Assembly (NCBI RefSeq): GCF_022539315.1
Contig: NC_066316.1
Coordinates: 34,287,245-34,351,244 of the forward strand
DNA length: 64,000 bases
Source of the DNA: Serinus canaria
Lineage: Eukaryota; Chordata; Aves; Passeriformes; Fringillidae
Direction: 5' to 3'
Shown here: positions 1 to 12,100 of the stretch, piece after piece
Layout of the letters: every line of letters begins with the position of its first letter
Numbering within the stretch: position 1 is the stretch's first letter
Program-made: the position numbers and the translations under genes
Notes under the pieces: model-generated
What the model was told of the DNA's origin: nothing
Seen by the model: only the letters and a program-made list of their open reading frames with translations
Databases searched by the model: none

Positions 1-1465
1 TCCCTTTAATTACACAGGTGAACCTCATCTTTGTGCTGCAAATGCTGTCTTCATCTGTGCAAACCTGCTTTCACATTTCTGTAAGTTAGTGGTGAAACAT
101 TCAACTTTGGTCTGCGACTGGAGCGGGATCAAAATTTGGCTTAACTAGAGCGCTAATTAACATTTTCCCCCTCCAGCATCTGGGTCATCCCCATCTCTTG
201 ATTTCCCTCTGATGATGCCTCCTACCAATCAGACTGTTCAAACTACTGTGTTTTAATCATTAGGTAGCCCGAAGGCTACAAAGCACCAATTGTTCTTAGT
301 GGCTTATGCAACTGCCTCCCATCTCATTACCTTCAATTTTTTCTCCCATAGCTGTCTCTTTTTTCTAATTCTAATAATGCTGAATTACAGGAGCGTGACT
401 GAGAACCGTGTCCGCTCGCAGCAGATCGTGAGGCAAGGTCGGGAACCCACAACAAATACCTCAATTAACAGCCAAGTTTTCCTGAATTTCTTGTCCTTCA
501 AAGGGAACTACTACTTCATGAGATCTAAATGTGGAAAGTGGGCAGTTTGTTAGCCAGCAGGGTCTGGGGAGGCAAAGATTTGCATACACTTATAGACAGA
601 CTTGGTTTCTGGGGAGGATTCCGATTCGGTGCTGGGACATGAGAGGGACACTGCAAGAGCACAGGCTAGGGTGCTTCATAGGGAGGTGAGCACTTTCTGA
701 TTTGCAGGGAGGCAAGATCTGAAACAGGACTTTTATGGTCCTAGAGATATCAGTGGGATGAAAATTTTGTTTCTGGTGTGACTTATTTCAGTTTAACTGC
801 TGGAAACACAGCTGTCCTTGCTGGTGTCTCCACTGCACCAAGCTCTGCTTTTCTGCAGGGCAATGGGGTCTGTAGGGCAGAGCCTTCCCTTTTTCTTCTT
901 CTTTCCCTTATTTCTGTGTCAGTTTCAGGTGTATTTGACATCTTTGATAAGAAAAAGAATTCTTCAAATATTAAGAAGAATGCCTGGGAATACATAGACA
1001 TTTGGTTCAGTAGTTACTGTAAAGAGTCCAGACAGTGTTCAGCTGCCCAAGGATGGGCAAGAGAGGACCCAGCCACTCTTGGAAGGGTAAACCCTCTCTT
1101 TGGGGTGGCTTTTAATGAAGAGGTGGCAGGCAACCCCATCTCTCCACTAAGAACTTGCTTTCTCTTTCTTCTGCTACTTTGGGCCTCAACTAAAGATGGA
1201 ATAATGGGTAAATCTGCCTTTTTAATGGGCTGTAGAAGATTTCAGAGTAGGGGAACCTGCATTTTCTTCTCTGAACTTGGGTGGTCCCTGATGATCCCTC
1301 TGCATCTTCTCCCTCCTGGCTGTGGCAGGCATTGGGTCCCTTTCTCAGGTGATTTCCTTCCCTCCCACCCACTGCTGTGAGAAGGATGCCTGAACACAGC
1401 CCAGCCAGGGCAGCCTGCCCCTGCTCTGCAGCACACTGGATTGCTGTCCTCTGCCACCAAAGTAC
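1..1465. other. No firm gene; presumed VIT intron
   Basis: Open frames occur on both strands here but overlap and lack domain or splice support. If VIT continues leftward, this is intron between the linker and vWA exons. I searched by eye for the vWA motif region (DLSFLIDGS-like) on the minus strand and did not find it. Confidence 0.5.
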
Positions 1466-1507
1466 CTGAGTGAAGAAGCTCTGCTGGGAGCCTGGAGCTG
1501 ATACTGC
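1466..1507 (-). CDS. Possible further VIT linker exon (weak)
   Basis: On the minus strand a good pyrimidine tract (ctaccacctcttcccag) precedes 42 open bases in phase 1-1, ending CACTCAG|gtactt. Spliced to the 6.1 kb exon it would read G, then SISSRLPAELLHS. The donor lacks the usual G at +5, and I see no clear match to known vitrin, so this may be chance. Confidence 0.2.
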
Positions 1508-4500
1508 CTGGGAAGAGGTGGTAGGGAGCAGCCACCATCTCACTGCCCAGGTAAGCTAAATTTTGGCTGTTATTTCCTTCCCTGTAGAAGAAAAACCAGT
1601 TCTGTGTATGAGGGGTCAGCAGAAAGTGCTCACTTCTCTGTAAGGAAAAAATGTGCTCCTGGATTTTCTTAGTCTTTCCAGAAAACTTACCTTTTGCTAT
1701 TTAATTTGTATTCATTCTAGCAATATGTAATTAATAATGTCACTTAATTATGAAGTTAATTCTGAAGTACATACTCTGATTCCCCTGGGAGCTGGATTCC
1801 AGCAGCTTTGGATTCAATTCTTCCTTTGAACTGAAGCCTAAACAGAGAAAGGAAAGGATCTATCAGTGTGTGCTTGGTGGCTGCCCTTGCTCTTTAAGGA
1901 AATGGGAACAGGGTCACTGCAGAGATCCCCTGGCCTGAGGATTGATGTGGGGGGGAAATGGGGATGGGGAGGACATCCTTGGAGCTTATCTTTTTTCATC
2001 TACATCACTCCTGGGGTAAAACAAGAGCAGAGACATTTCTAGGAATGCCACCAAGATCTCTCCTAGCACCTGCTTCGAGGTGTTCCCCTTTGGGAGTCAG
2101 TTCCCTAACTGCAAGGGCTTGGAAGCATCATGCACAAGTACTGGGCTCCTCAGGAGCTGAGTGTGGCTGGTGACCAAGGTGTGGGGTGGTGATTCCCAGC
2201 AGTCTTCTCCTGAAAACCAGCACTGCCACCCCACTGGCTCCCTGTGCCTTACAATGAGCTGCACAATGTCTGAAGAGGAGAAGCCACAGATTTATCATGT
2301 TGTTTTCTGTCTGGAGAGGAAAGCACAGGCAGCAGCGACTCCAGCTCATTACAGCTGGGGAAGCAATGCAAGCCACAGCTCCTCAGGTGCCCCCAGAAGT
2401 CTGGGTTATTTTGCAAAGCACAAAAGAAACAGGGTAACAGAGCTATGGTTAAGTCAAGAGAAAGTCTCATGGCTCACTAGTGGATTCTACTGAAGTATTT
2501 GGGTGGTGGCAGCCTTGAAAAGATGAGTTGATGTCCTTGTGAAAGGTACTGACTCACAGGACACCATCAGGCTGGCATCAGGTCTAAAAATGCTGAACTT
2601 CACTCGTGACTTGAATGTCTGTCAAGACTCTCCTACAGTCCAGCATCTCCCTTCCAAGCAAGGGCAGAAGAGCTGTGTCTTTTCAGTACAGCATGACAAG
2701 ATTAAGGGGATTTAGCTGGGATAATCCTCAGAAGAGACAGCAAGGATCAGACAAGCTACAAACTGAACACTCACCAAGAAAGCTGTTGGTCTAAAGAACA
2801 GCAGAACAGCTTATTATTTTTATAAACTGGGCGTTAGATTTTTAAAGAAAACTAGGAGGAAGACTTCCTTAAATCTTCATCAGCAAGTAAGTTGAGGAAA
2901 GATTACTGACTTCAGAGACACAGTGAAAAGGTAATTTTAGAAAGTGTGAGCTCTATAGAGAAAACTATGAGAAATTACTAGGTGCTACAGAGTTTGTCTC
3001 TCCACAGCAGCCAGCCATGAGCAAGCAAACCATCAGTGTTTGTAAAGGTACATCAGGGAAGGTCACCACCTAAATGTGCTGGGAGATGTATCAGCCAAAG
3101 CTGGTTGCTGAAGGTATTAAGGACCAAGCCATAACAAGGCAGTGTACTGTGAAGAAAATGGAGGCAAGTACCAGCTCCATCCCCCTCTGCAGCCACTCCT
3201 ATTTCTATTCCAGTTAAATCTAAAATTTTACCTCTCATAATTATAAATGCAACATTTTTTGAGTCCTTCTAGCTGCATGCTGAAAGCTGCACATAGTTTT
3301 GGGTCAGGGGCCATGTTTGTATTAAGTCTGAGTGTGCAGGACCTGGTGTAAAGCTGATCTGGTTGGTGCCAAACCCTGCTGGGAGGCTTCAGTACACAGC
3401 AGCATCTGTACCAGACAGGGGTGCTTTGCCTTCTCAGTTTAAAATCCAGAGCCAGGACGTGGAGCTAGCTGGAGCACTGGGCTTGGCCTTGTATGGGAGC
3501 CCACGGGGCTGCCTGTGAGTGAAGCAGGCAAAGAGCACAGAGAGCTGCCCTACTTTGTTTACAGCAAGAGTTGGTGATTGCTTTCTGTGCTTTGTTTGAG
3601 AACCTCCCTGCTATGTCTGGCCAGGTTAGGAGAGCCCCAGGGCTGGTGCTGCTTTTTGTCACTGTGTACGTGGTGCCTGCAGCTTCCCTGTGCTCCTGCC
3701 CAGACTTTGGACAGGATACTTTCTGAACTGGGAATAGGAGCTCTCCCCCCATCCTGGCACTGTCTCTTGTGGCAGAAAAGCCTCTCTCCCACAGTTAGTG
3801 GGGCTGGCCCTCTTGTGCCAGAGCAGGCTGGATGCATTCAAAAGCAGGCTGGCAAGCCAGGCTCCAACCAGCCTCATCTCTTATGGCTGGAACTGTTGTC
3901 CAGCACTCTGCTGGCTCAAGCCTCTTGCACACTGGGGATGAGCTCCCAGGCAGGGAACAGGGAAGAGTGCACCTGGTATTTGTTGGTTGTGTATTTGCCT
4001 ATGGGAGCCCATTTGGATGGGAGAAACACCAGCAGGGAGAGGGAGAGTGGTGGTGCTGTGGTGCTGGGGCTGCACTGCCTGAGGCTAGCCATGTGTTCCT
4101 GACTGAGGAAAAATAATATGGAACAGGGGTAACACCAAACAGTTCCATCCGGTGATATCTGCTTCAGGAAACATTTCTGACCTCTCTCAGGCCTGAAGGT
4201 CTTGCTGACACAAACCAAGTCTGCCTTTGAAGGAAGGCATGTCTTATGCAAGTTTATGGTTAGTTTATCTGATTTGGAAGTAAAGGCAACATGACTTGGC
4301 CATGCACAGCCTCTCTTTGTCAACCCCGTGGATGAAAATGATTTTTTTTTTTTTTTTAACCTGAAGTAGTCATCAGCCTGCCTTCCTGACTGTGTATATT
4401 CCACTACAGGCTTTAATTACACAAACACATAATAGCTCCTCAGCAACAGACCAAAGCCACGCTTCATCCTGCAGCCTGCACACTGCATATCTTACATGTG

Positions 4501-6113
4501 CCAGCTTGGTACCCCATATGAGCATTTCCCTCCCCACCTTGCCTTATTTGCAGAACAGAAAGTAGGTGGATATAACACTGTAGTGAAATTAGAAATTCAC
4601 ATGTGCCATCCATTTTAGCAACTAAATTGTACATGAAGGATAATTCATAGATAGCTATTTGCCTCATGCATTTATTCACATCCTGTAAAATCCATATTCT
4701 TTTCCCAGGCATACAGGTGACATTAGCTTTGTCAGCATGGAAAACTTATGTGTAGGCAGTGCTGCTTTTTTCACTTTTGTCAGTGCAATTATCAGTTCAT
4801 GAAGGTTGTGGGTCAGCTGGCTGATTTGTGCATAGTGGAACAATAAGGTCACCCACCAAATACTCTTCCCCAACTAATTGGGGAGGTGGTCAGTCTCTAT
4901 CGGCCTCCCTGTTCTGCCAGTCCAATTTATTGTTGTTATTGCCATGGGAATTTCAACTCGCTGCATGGGCAGTCCACGCCATGCTAATTAAAGTTCCCTT
5001 CACTGATTGTCACAGCTGTCCATCCTGATTAAACTTCCCATTCATATAAGAAAGACAGCAGTGATTACATCCACGCCAGAAACCACTCCTTTGAAGTGAC
5101 AACCTGAATTCATCAGACTTTATCACACTAGTCTATGCTGGCACTTCAGTTGCTGAGAAACTATTAAGACAACATCCCTTCCCCCATGCCCAACCTTTCA
5201 TTGCATTTAATGCAATCTGTCGTTTTCTGCCTCAAAATATCCCTCTGCACCCTGGCCCTCGTGTTGTAGCTTTCCCTGAATAAGCACACAAATGCCTTTG
5301 AAGCAAAAAGGATATTCAAGGGAATGGCCTTTACAAGGGCCACCAGCACAGCCCTCTCCAGCATCAAAACCTGTGGTGGGAAAGACCTCTTTTGTTGGAT
5401 GGTGAGGCCCCTGGTCAGAGGGAGAGTCATGAATTGGTCTGTGGCTTGTGCAGTGTGCTTTTAATGTTCCCGAGGAAAGGGAGCTGTTAAATCTGCAGTT
5501 GGAATCTGCTCCTGATCAAGGGTTGCACAAGTCTTGGTCTTGTTGCTACTAGAGCCTGTTACAAATGTAGGGTTTTTTTTCCTTCACCAGTACTCATAAA
5601 ATATTCTTATCTCCATGTTGTCTTTTTTGAAGGATAAAATGTCAGAAAATTTCAATGATGTTCATTATTCTTTACGTTTGACACAAATCCTCCTTTTCTT
5701 ATCTGAATGTCTTCCCTAAGTACATTGACATCAGGATAATCTGTCATGTTCTTCACTGATTGCAGCTCTAAACTGTGATCTCAGCTGTGGCATTCCCAAA
5801 ATACCTTCTCATTTACAAATGGCTTTCAGTAGCTGGAATCTCTTTCCTGAAGTGTAGCTGCCAACTCTTTCCAGAGCTCCTCTCTTCTTCTTCTGCTTTA
5901 AGCAGGAGCTCAAGAGTGACGAAAGAACAGAATAATCTGCTAAGATGTAAACAACATACCTTATTTGCAATTTTAAATGCTGTAATTACTTCTTAAAATG
6001 AGATTGTTATCACCAGTGTTGTGGGCCTGATGAATAATAGATTTAGCTTTACCCATGTGTGTGATGGAAATCACTTATTCCCAGACTAGTTACTAGATGA
6101 TTTAAATATTTAC
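1508..6113. other. Presumed VIT intron without recognised features
   Basis: AT-rich sequence with a T run at 4342-4357. The overlapping open frames around 3.5-4.1 kb are on opposite strands and show no recognisable protein. No complete transposable element was recognised. Confidence 0.5.
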
Positions 6114-6161
6114 CTGTGTCAAAAAGGCTCAGTCCAGGTTTCCACGAGTCTATTTCCATTG
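6114..6161 (-). CDS. VIT: VIT candidate micro-exon, linker
   Basis: The 48-base, phase 1-1 candidate follows a T-rich tract ending gtgtgaaag|CAA and ends GACACAG|gtaaat. Joined to the exon at 15840-15890 it reads T, then [15 protein letters not shown], then the first base of a Gly-type codon. Mammalian vitrin has a loosely similar MDLW-containing stretch at this place in the linker. The support is phase, open frame and splice sites only, and the upstream intron is nearly 10 kb, so other exons could lie between. Confidence 0.6.
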
Positions 6162-9100
6162 CTTTCACACATGAAAGAGAACAAAAAAAACCCTTTTACT
6201 GATAGTAGTGCAAATACTACAGATCCCACAGCTCTGAGTCAATGTAGAGAGGTCAGTTTAGACAATAACTTAAATACTTAAATTAACAACTTAGGAGCTG
6301 AGGAAATCAGTAAACCTGGTAACTTTTACGTGCACATTTCGAGCCATAATTAGGAGCCTTGTATCACTGCCCTCAGAGCACTAACCTTTTTTAAGGTTTT
6401 AAGTACACCTCACTAGATCTGTTTTGGTCTTGTTCCTCTAAATTGCATTGCTACTGAGGCAGAGACTGCGGCATATTTTTTTTATTTAAGTTGTTTTTCA
6501 CAGATTTTCACTGAAAATCTGCAAGGACCTCTCACCGACAGATTTCTCTATCCCTTCAGCCCACCAAAACACAAAAAAATTGTCTAAAAATTGCTTTCCA
6601 CTTATTAGGCATAGATAACTTCATCAAAATTGCTGCCCTTTTAAATAAACCCCAAAATGTCTTTGTTTTTGGAACCTGCTGACAGATGTTCCCAAAAGTG
6701 ATGTTTTGCTCTGGCTTGCAGCCAGATGAATGCCCTTGCACCTGACTGGGACAGACACAGTTCCTGGGAATCCCAGGAAGCAAAGATTTAACTCTACTGA
6801 AGACTCAATAAGCTGCACAGAGCTGGTGTGCTCTTGACCAGAGCCAGTGGGTGAAATACAATATAGGCTTCAGCAAAGTTGTGCCTGAGCTTGCCAGTGT
6901 CCTCCAGCCTAGAGAGCACTGACCTTGTCCTTAGATTGCCTTTCCCATGAGGAGCTGTCAGCTTCTCTTTGGGAGTAAGACTTGTTGGATGGGTCTGATG
7001 GCTGAATAAGGTGTGTGGTCTCCCTTAGGGTAGGAGGAACCCTGTCATGTTTCATTGCTAGGGTGATTTCCCTCCTTATGCTGAGCACTAATTAAACACC
7101 CTATGAAGGATCTAAAAACTGAGGACAACAAAGGGCTAAGTCAATCATGAAGCACACAGAAGTTTTTTTGTGATTTTGCTTAGGAGCAGAAATCAGGTAA
7201 AGGAAGGATAGGCCTGGGTAATGGGAAAAGAAACAAGAGGAAAACCAGGAGGGATATTCCTATATTTTGGCAGTACTGTTTGCCAGTTTTATACATCCTT
7301 CACAGAGTCATGAGCAAACAGCACCAACAGGAGCTAGGGGTGATGGTTGCAGAGCATGGGACCCTACCCACAGAGAAGGGCTGAGGCTCCTTTTTTATCA
7401 AAGTGGCCAAATGTCTCCTGAGTGCTGTCACTGAGAAGAACAAATTTCAATGAAACCAGTTTGTGAGTAGATATTCTCAAAAGGTGTGCTTCCCCCTCCC
7501 AGGCTGGAGGAGCACCCAGTGACTGAGAGAAAGGAAGACTCATATGAGGCTGCTTTTCATCCTGACCAGCTGAAAAGAAAAAACTAAGGGCAAATTACGA
7601 AGAAGACCCTGCACTTCTCTAGTCTTCTGTAGAAATATGGTGCTCTGTGTTGCAGTGGCAAACCTGTTTAAAGCAGCAGGAGCTGTATGGCAAATGGAAC
7701 CATCTGAGGAGCTGCACAAAGATTTGCCCTCTTTTCTCTTCTTCACGTGTAGGGATGTGAGCTGAAGGATCAGAGCAAAGGAATGTGCTTATCTTGTGTG
7801 TCACAGGTTTGTTTCTGCTGCCACCTCATTGTCAGGGAGCATACTAAGAAACCAGGCTTCTTTAGCATCTCTGTTCTGTTACAGGTAACTGTCTTTCAGG
7901 AAGGCAGATGCTGAAAAAGACTGGTTTCTATCAGTAGGAGCAATGGTGAGGTTTTTCTAGATTAACAGTTAACAATTTCTTCAGCTCAGATGTCCACAGG
8001 TACTCTAGTCTGTCCAAATCCCTGTGGATAGGAGCTATCTGATGTTTCTTCAACCAGTCTTCTCAGTTCACCCATTTAGAATGTCCTGTGGCAGTTTACT
8101 ATCCTCATGAAGAGGATAAGTACCAAGAACACAAGATAAGTAGCAAGAATTTGGAGTAGCTGGCTGCAAATATGCAAAACATACAGCTTTTTGAGAGATC
8201 TGTTTATCCAGGATAAAACTCTATTTCTTGCATATTGTCCTGGACAGATAATGAAGAAAGCTGTCCATGAAAAGTATATCTAAAAGTGAAATTACTATCT
8301 TCATAACTAGGGCCTTTTTTTTTTTCCCTCACTTGAAGATTCCCATTAAAAATGGGTTGATTTTTAAGATACTCCAAGACTGGTCTCCTAAAAAAAAAAA
8401 GGCACCACCAAAACTAAACTATTCCATATCATTGCCTTGAAAAACACTCTTGAAAGCTCAAGACTAAGTGAGTATGGGATTTCAAGGGAGTTAATGTGCA
8501 TTGCACAAGTCACTGGTGTGTTGGGGAAGGCATTTTCCTAGCACGCTTTTCTGGCAGCCTGAGCTGATGAGAGGAAGTTCCTCAACATCATGGCCAAGCT
8601 CTCAGAATTGATTGCTGCTGTGTGCACACTCTTGGTGGGATCAAGAACAACCTGGCTTTCCAAGAAAGCAAGGACTTGCTCAGGAATTTCCCTTTGATTG
8701 TTAGAAAAGTTTGCTGCTAGAAAGCAACAAATCTGAGGTGCCACATTCTGGACTGAAAAAAGGATCAGGACTTACTGGGAATATAGCAAATATGTGTTTG
8801 TATTTCTTTTCCTTCTTGTTTTGTGGTGAAGAAAGCAGAATAATTTATGATGGAAAATTTGTGCCTTTTAATCACTTTAGGGTGACCTTCAGGTGCCTTA
8901 AGCAATCAGGTGGGGTCAAATACTTTGATTTAAGTAAGACTCAGCAATATTCTCTTGTTTTTCTGGCAAAGATTTGGCTAGCCTGAGAATTAGCCAGCAT
9001 ATCCTTTGGTATGGCCAAAAATGTATGAAAAAGACCAACACAGATGGAAAACAGAAAGGAGAGAAGGAGATTGAAATGAGGAGGAGTAGAAAAGTGAGGG

Positions 9101-12100
9101 AATAGAGTACATCTTAGGACAAGTGCATTTTATAGCACTTATGCTATATGCTGCAACTAGGCCAACTACAAATTGTCATTTTGACCAGGAGACTGCTGGG
9201 TGAGATTACTTGTCTGGAATTATCTGGAAAACTAACAACATATCCTGCATAATAACATCCTCTAACCTCAATGGGAATGACCACTTGGCTCTTCCCTGCC
9301 ACAATACTCCTCCTGTGATTCCCAGGTCTCACCAAAGCACTCAGGGCTGCCTTCATTTGCTGCAGTTTCTCCCTCCCCAGTGGATGTGGCTGCCCATGCA
9401 GGAGGTCAGCACTGGTGCAGGGCAGCAGGTGCCTTGGCCAGGGCTGTGGGAATCACCCATGGGACAGCACAGAGGTGCACACCCTCTCCTTTGCTCCTTG
9501 TACCTGTGCCTTGCTATCTCGACCCAGACCTTGCCTCCCTTACCTGGTGCCCTGCCCCAGCTGGTCAGACCTGCCTCATTGCTGGGGACTTGCCTGGCAG
9601 CCTGGGCTGTCAGGTCATCCTGGGAGCCACCCCTGGACCTGCTCTGCTGCTCTTGTGGGGCTTTGTGGGCTTGCAGCCTCACTGCAGCCCTGCATGCCTT
9701 GCTGCAACCCAGCTCCCCTCCCACACCCCCCTGGTGCTCCCAGACAAAATCTGTCTCTGAGAAACTCTGCTGTCCTTCATGGGAGAGTTAGTGCTTGGTA
9801 TCTGTGCTGGGAGCTCTGGGAGGGTGTTGTAAATGCCTGCTCACTGGGCTGCTTGCTGGGGAAGGGTCGATTGCACTTGCAGGAAGAGAGAACAGTACAG
9901 GTGATGCTTCTGCCCTCAGTATTAAAAGCAGCCTCTACTTTCACTGTCAGCCTAGAGGTTTCTGGGAACCACAGGAATAGAAGAACTAGCTCCACTGAAG
10001 ACCTGAAAAGCTGCACAGAGCTGGTTGTTTGTTTCCTGTTTTGACTAACAAATAAGAAAATTTGAAAGCACTTTGTAGATGTTGATTCCCACGGCCTGAA
10101 ACAACAGGTCACCTGTGACTGAGCTTTGCTTTGCCCTTCCCTTTCAGGTAGCTGCTAATTGGTGTTCAGGGCATGAGTCTTGCCCTGGTCCTCCTCCAGG
10201 ATGCAGGAAAACAATGAGCAGCACAAGTGCTAATTTGTGGCTGCTAGAACTGTCAAAGAGAGTGAAAAATCTGCTGCTAGCAGTGTTGCTCACCCAGGTG
10301 GACTGGAGAGCTGGCAGCCCTCTGGAAGGTGGCAGCAGGCTCTTGGTGCTGAGCACCTGCATGGTCAGAGAAAGAGGCAAGAGGTTAAATAGATGCCAGT
10401 GGATGCCAGTGGGTCAGGAGAGAGGTGCATCATCACAAGGGATGCAGTGGCCCCACATTGTCTTTCTGCACGTTTTCAAACCACACAGAAAAGGAAGATG
10501 GAAACAGTGAATTAATTTAAAAGAGCTGAAAGAGGCTGGTGAAAGAGTTTAAATGTTAGTAGGTGCAGCTGTTAGCTGGTCCTCTGGAACAGCTGGCAGT
10601 GGGTCCTGGGATGCTGACTGTGCTCAGGGGCTGTGAGCTGGGTCAGGTCTTAGTCCTGCAAACTTACCCAGACACAATGTTCTCCTCTCATTTTGCAACA
10701 GCAAATGTTATAAAAGATGTCTATAAATGATTTTAGACTACTTTTTTGAGAACAATTCCATGTTTAATCAATCTTGTTTACTTTTTTCCTTTAAAGTTAC
10801 ACTATTGTCACACAATGACCACTATGGTATCTTGTCTCACTGCAGCCTGCTATGAACATGGTTAGGAGGGAAAACCAGTGTGTTACTGTATGACTTGTGT
10901 AAGTGGCAAAAATATCTGTGGGAGGAAATAGAGGAGGATTGTAATGCCTTTACCTGCATTGTGTCGTAAAATATTCCTGTTACTTGCAGAGGTGGAAGTG
11001 CCCCTGAATGCTTTGAAAATATCATGTTGGTTAGCACATGGAACTTAAACACAAGGTTTTCTAGTATTTGAGCAGTACAAATCTACTGGTTGTTGTTAAA
11101 TTAAAACATACCTGGATTCTGTCCTCTTCCTTGTGCGGCCTGAACCTGTCCTAAGTAGACATCAAGGTGGAAAAGTGTGATTTATTGCACCATGTTTGAT
11201 TCACTACTACTGCTACCTAGCTTTTTCACTGAGTCTCACTTTAAAGCTGTCAGAATTAATGGTTCATAGATAGAGTTGTCATTAACAGACTTTCGTAGAT
11301 ATATTTTGAGCCTGCTTAAAAAAGGACTGTCTTGCTCTGTCTGTCATACAGATCTGTCTATTCCCTTTAGTTATGGATATTACTTCTACAAGTCTCTGGT
11401 CTGCATTTAAAAGATCTGCAGCTACCTCTGTGATTTGCTCTCCTTTGTAATTTTCTTTCTCCCACTCACACTGGTGATCTGTGTTTATCTCTATTTCAGT
11501 ACCATCCAATTGTCCTGGTTGTGTGAGGAAGGTTTTAACCCAAAACAGCCCCCCCAGACCAGATAGTACCCTTTCTGCAGAGATTAAGTGGATATGAGCA
11601 AGCAGGCAGACTGTAAGTAATGAGACAATGGAGAAATAATGTGGGAGAGTTCATGTGTCTGACATGTCTTCTACACAAAGGGATTTTTTAAAGGTGATTG
11701 GGTTATTAAATTCCCATTGTTCAAAAATACTAAAGGCTCAAATCATTTACAGATGAAAACCATGTCTTTAATCGTGCCTTTCAATTCATTAATTATTTTT
11801 AAGAAGCCTGTTAACAAACTTATCCTTTAACAAGCCTTTATTCATTAGTTTTCCCAGAAAGATTACTTTGAAAGCCTGGTGAAATCAGTGGGAAGGTTCT
11901 ACTGGACTCTGTGAACACTGGCAGGGGCCTGGGAGGTTATTTTATCAATAAGATGTCATCAATGAGACCATTTTGAATGGTTGTCTCAGAAAACAGGAAT
12001 TGCTGCTCCTTGGGAGCTTGACATTGCAGAATTAGGTGGCAGTAAGTAGCTTGTGTTTGACCCAAACTTGAACCTTCCAGGCCACTAGAAGCCATTTGAT

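Noticed and set aside
1671..1730. Minus-strand donor-like AAAAG|gtaagttt
   Set aside because: The upstream sequence is AT-rich with stop codons and no suitable frame.
8538..8744. 68-codon minus-strand frame with helix-like sequence ([12 protein letters not shown])
   Set aside because: It looks protein-like, but I recognise no family and it does not fit the VIT linker by phase or sequence.
9353..10044. Overlapping open frames on both strands in a GC-rich stretch
   Set aside because: Several frames are open at once, as expected of GC-rich DNA, and none has a recognisable protein motif.
10660..10710. Minus-strand donor-like GTCTGG|gtaagttt
   Set aside because: No good acceptor upstream and no frame that joins the VIT linker.
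11282..11509. 75-codon minus-strand frame with charged sequence
   Set aside because: No recognised domain and no convincing splice acceptor and donor pair; treated as chance within the intron.
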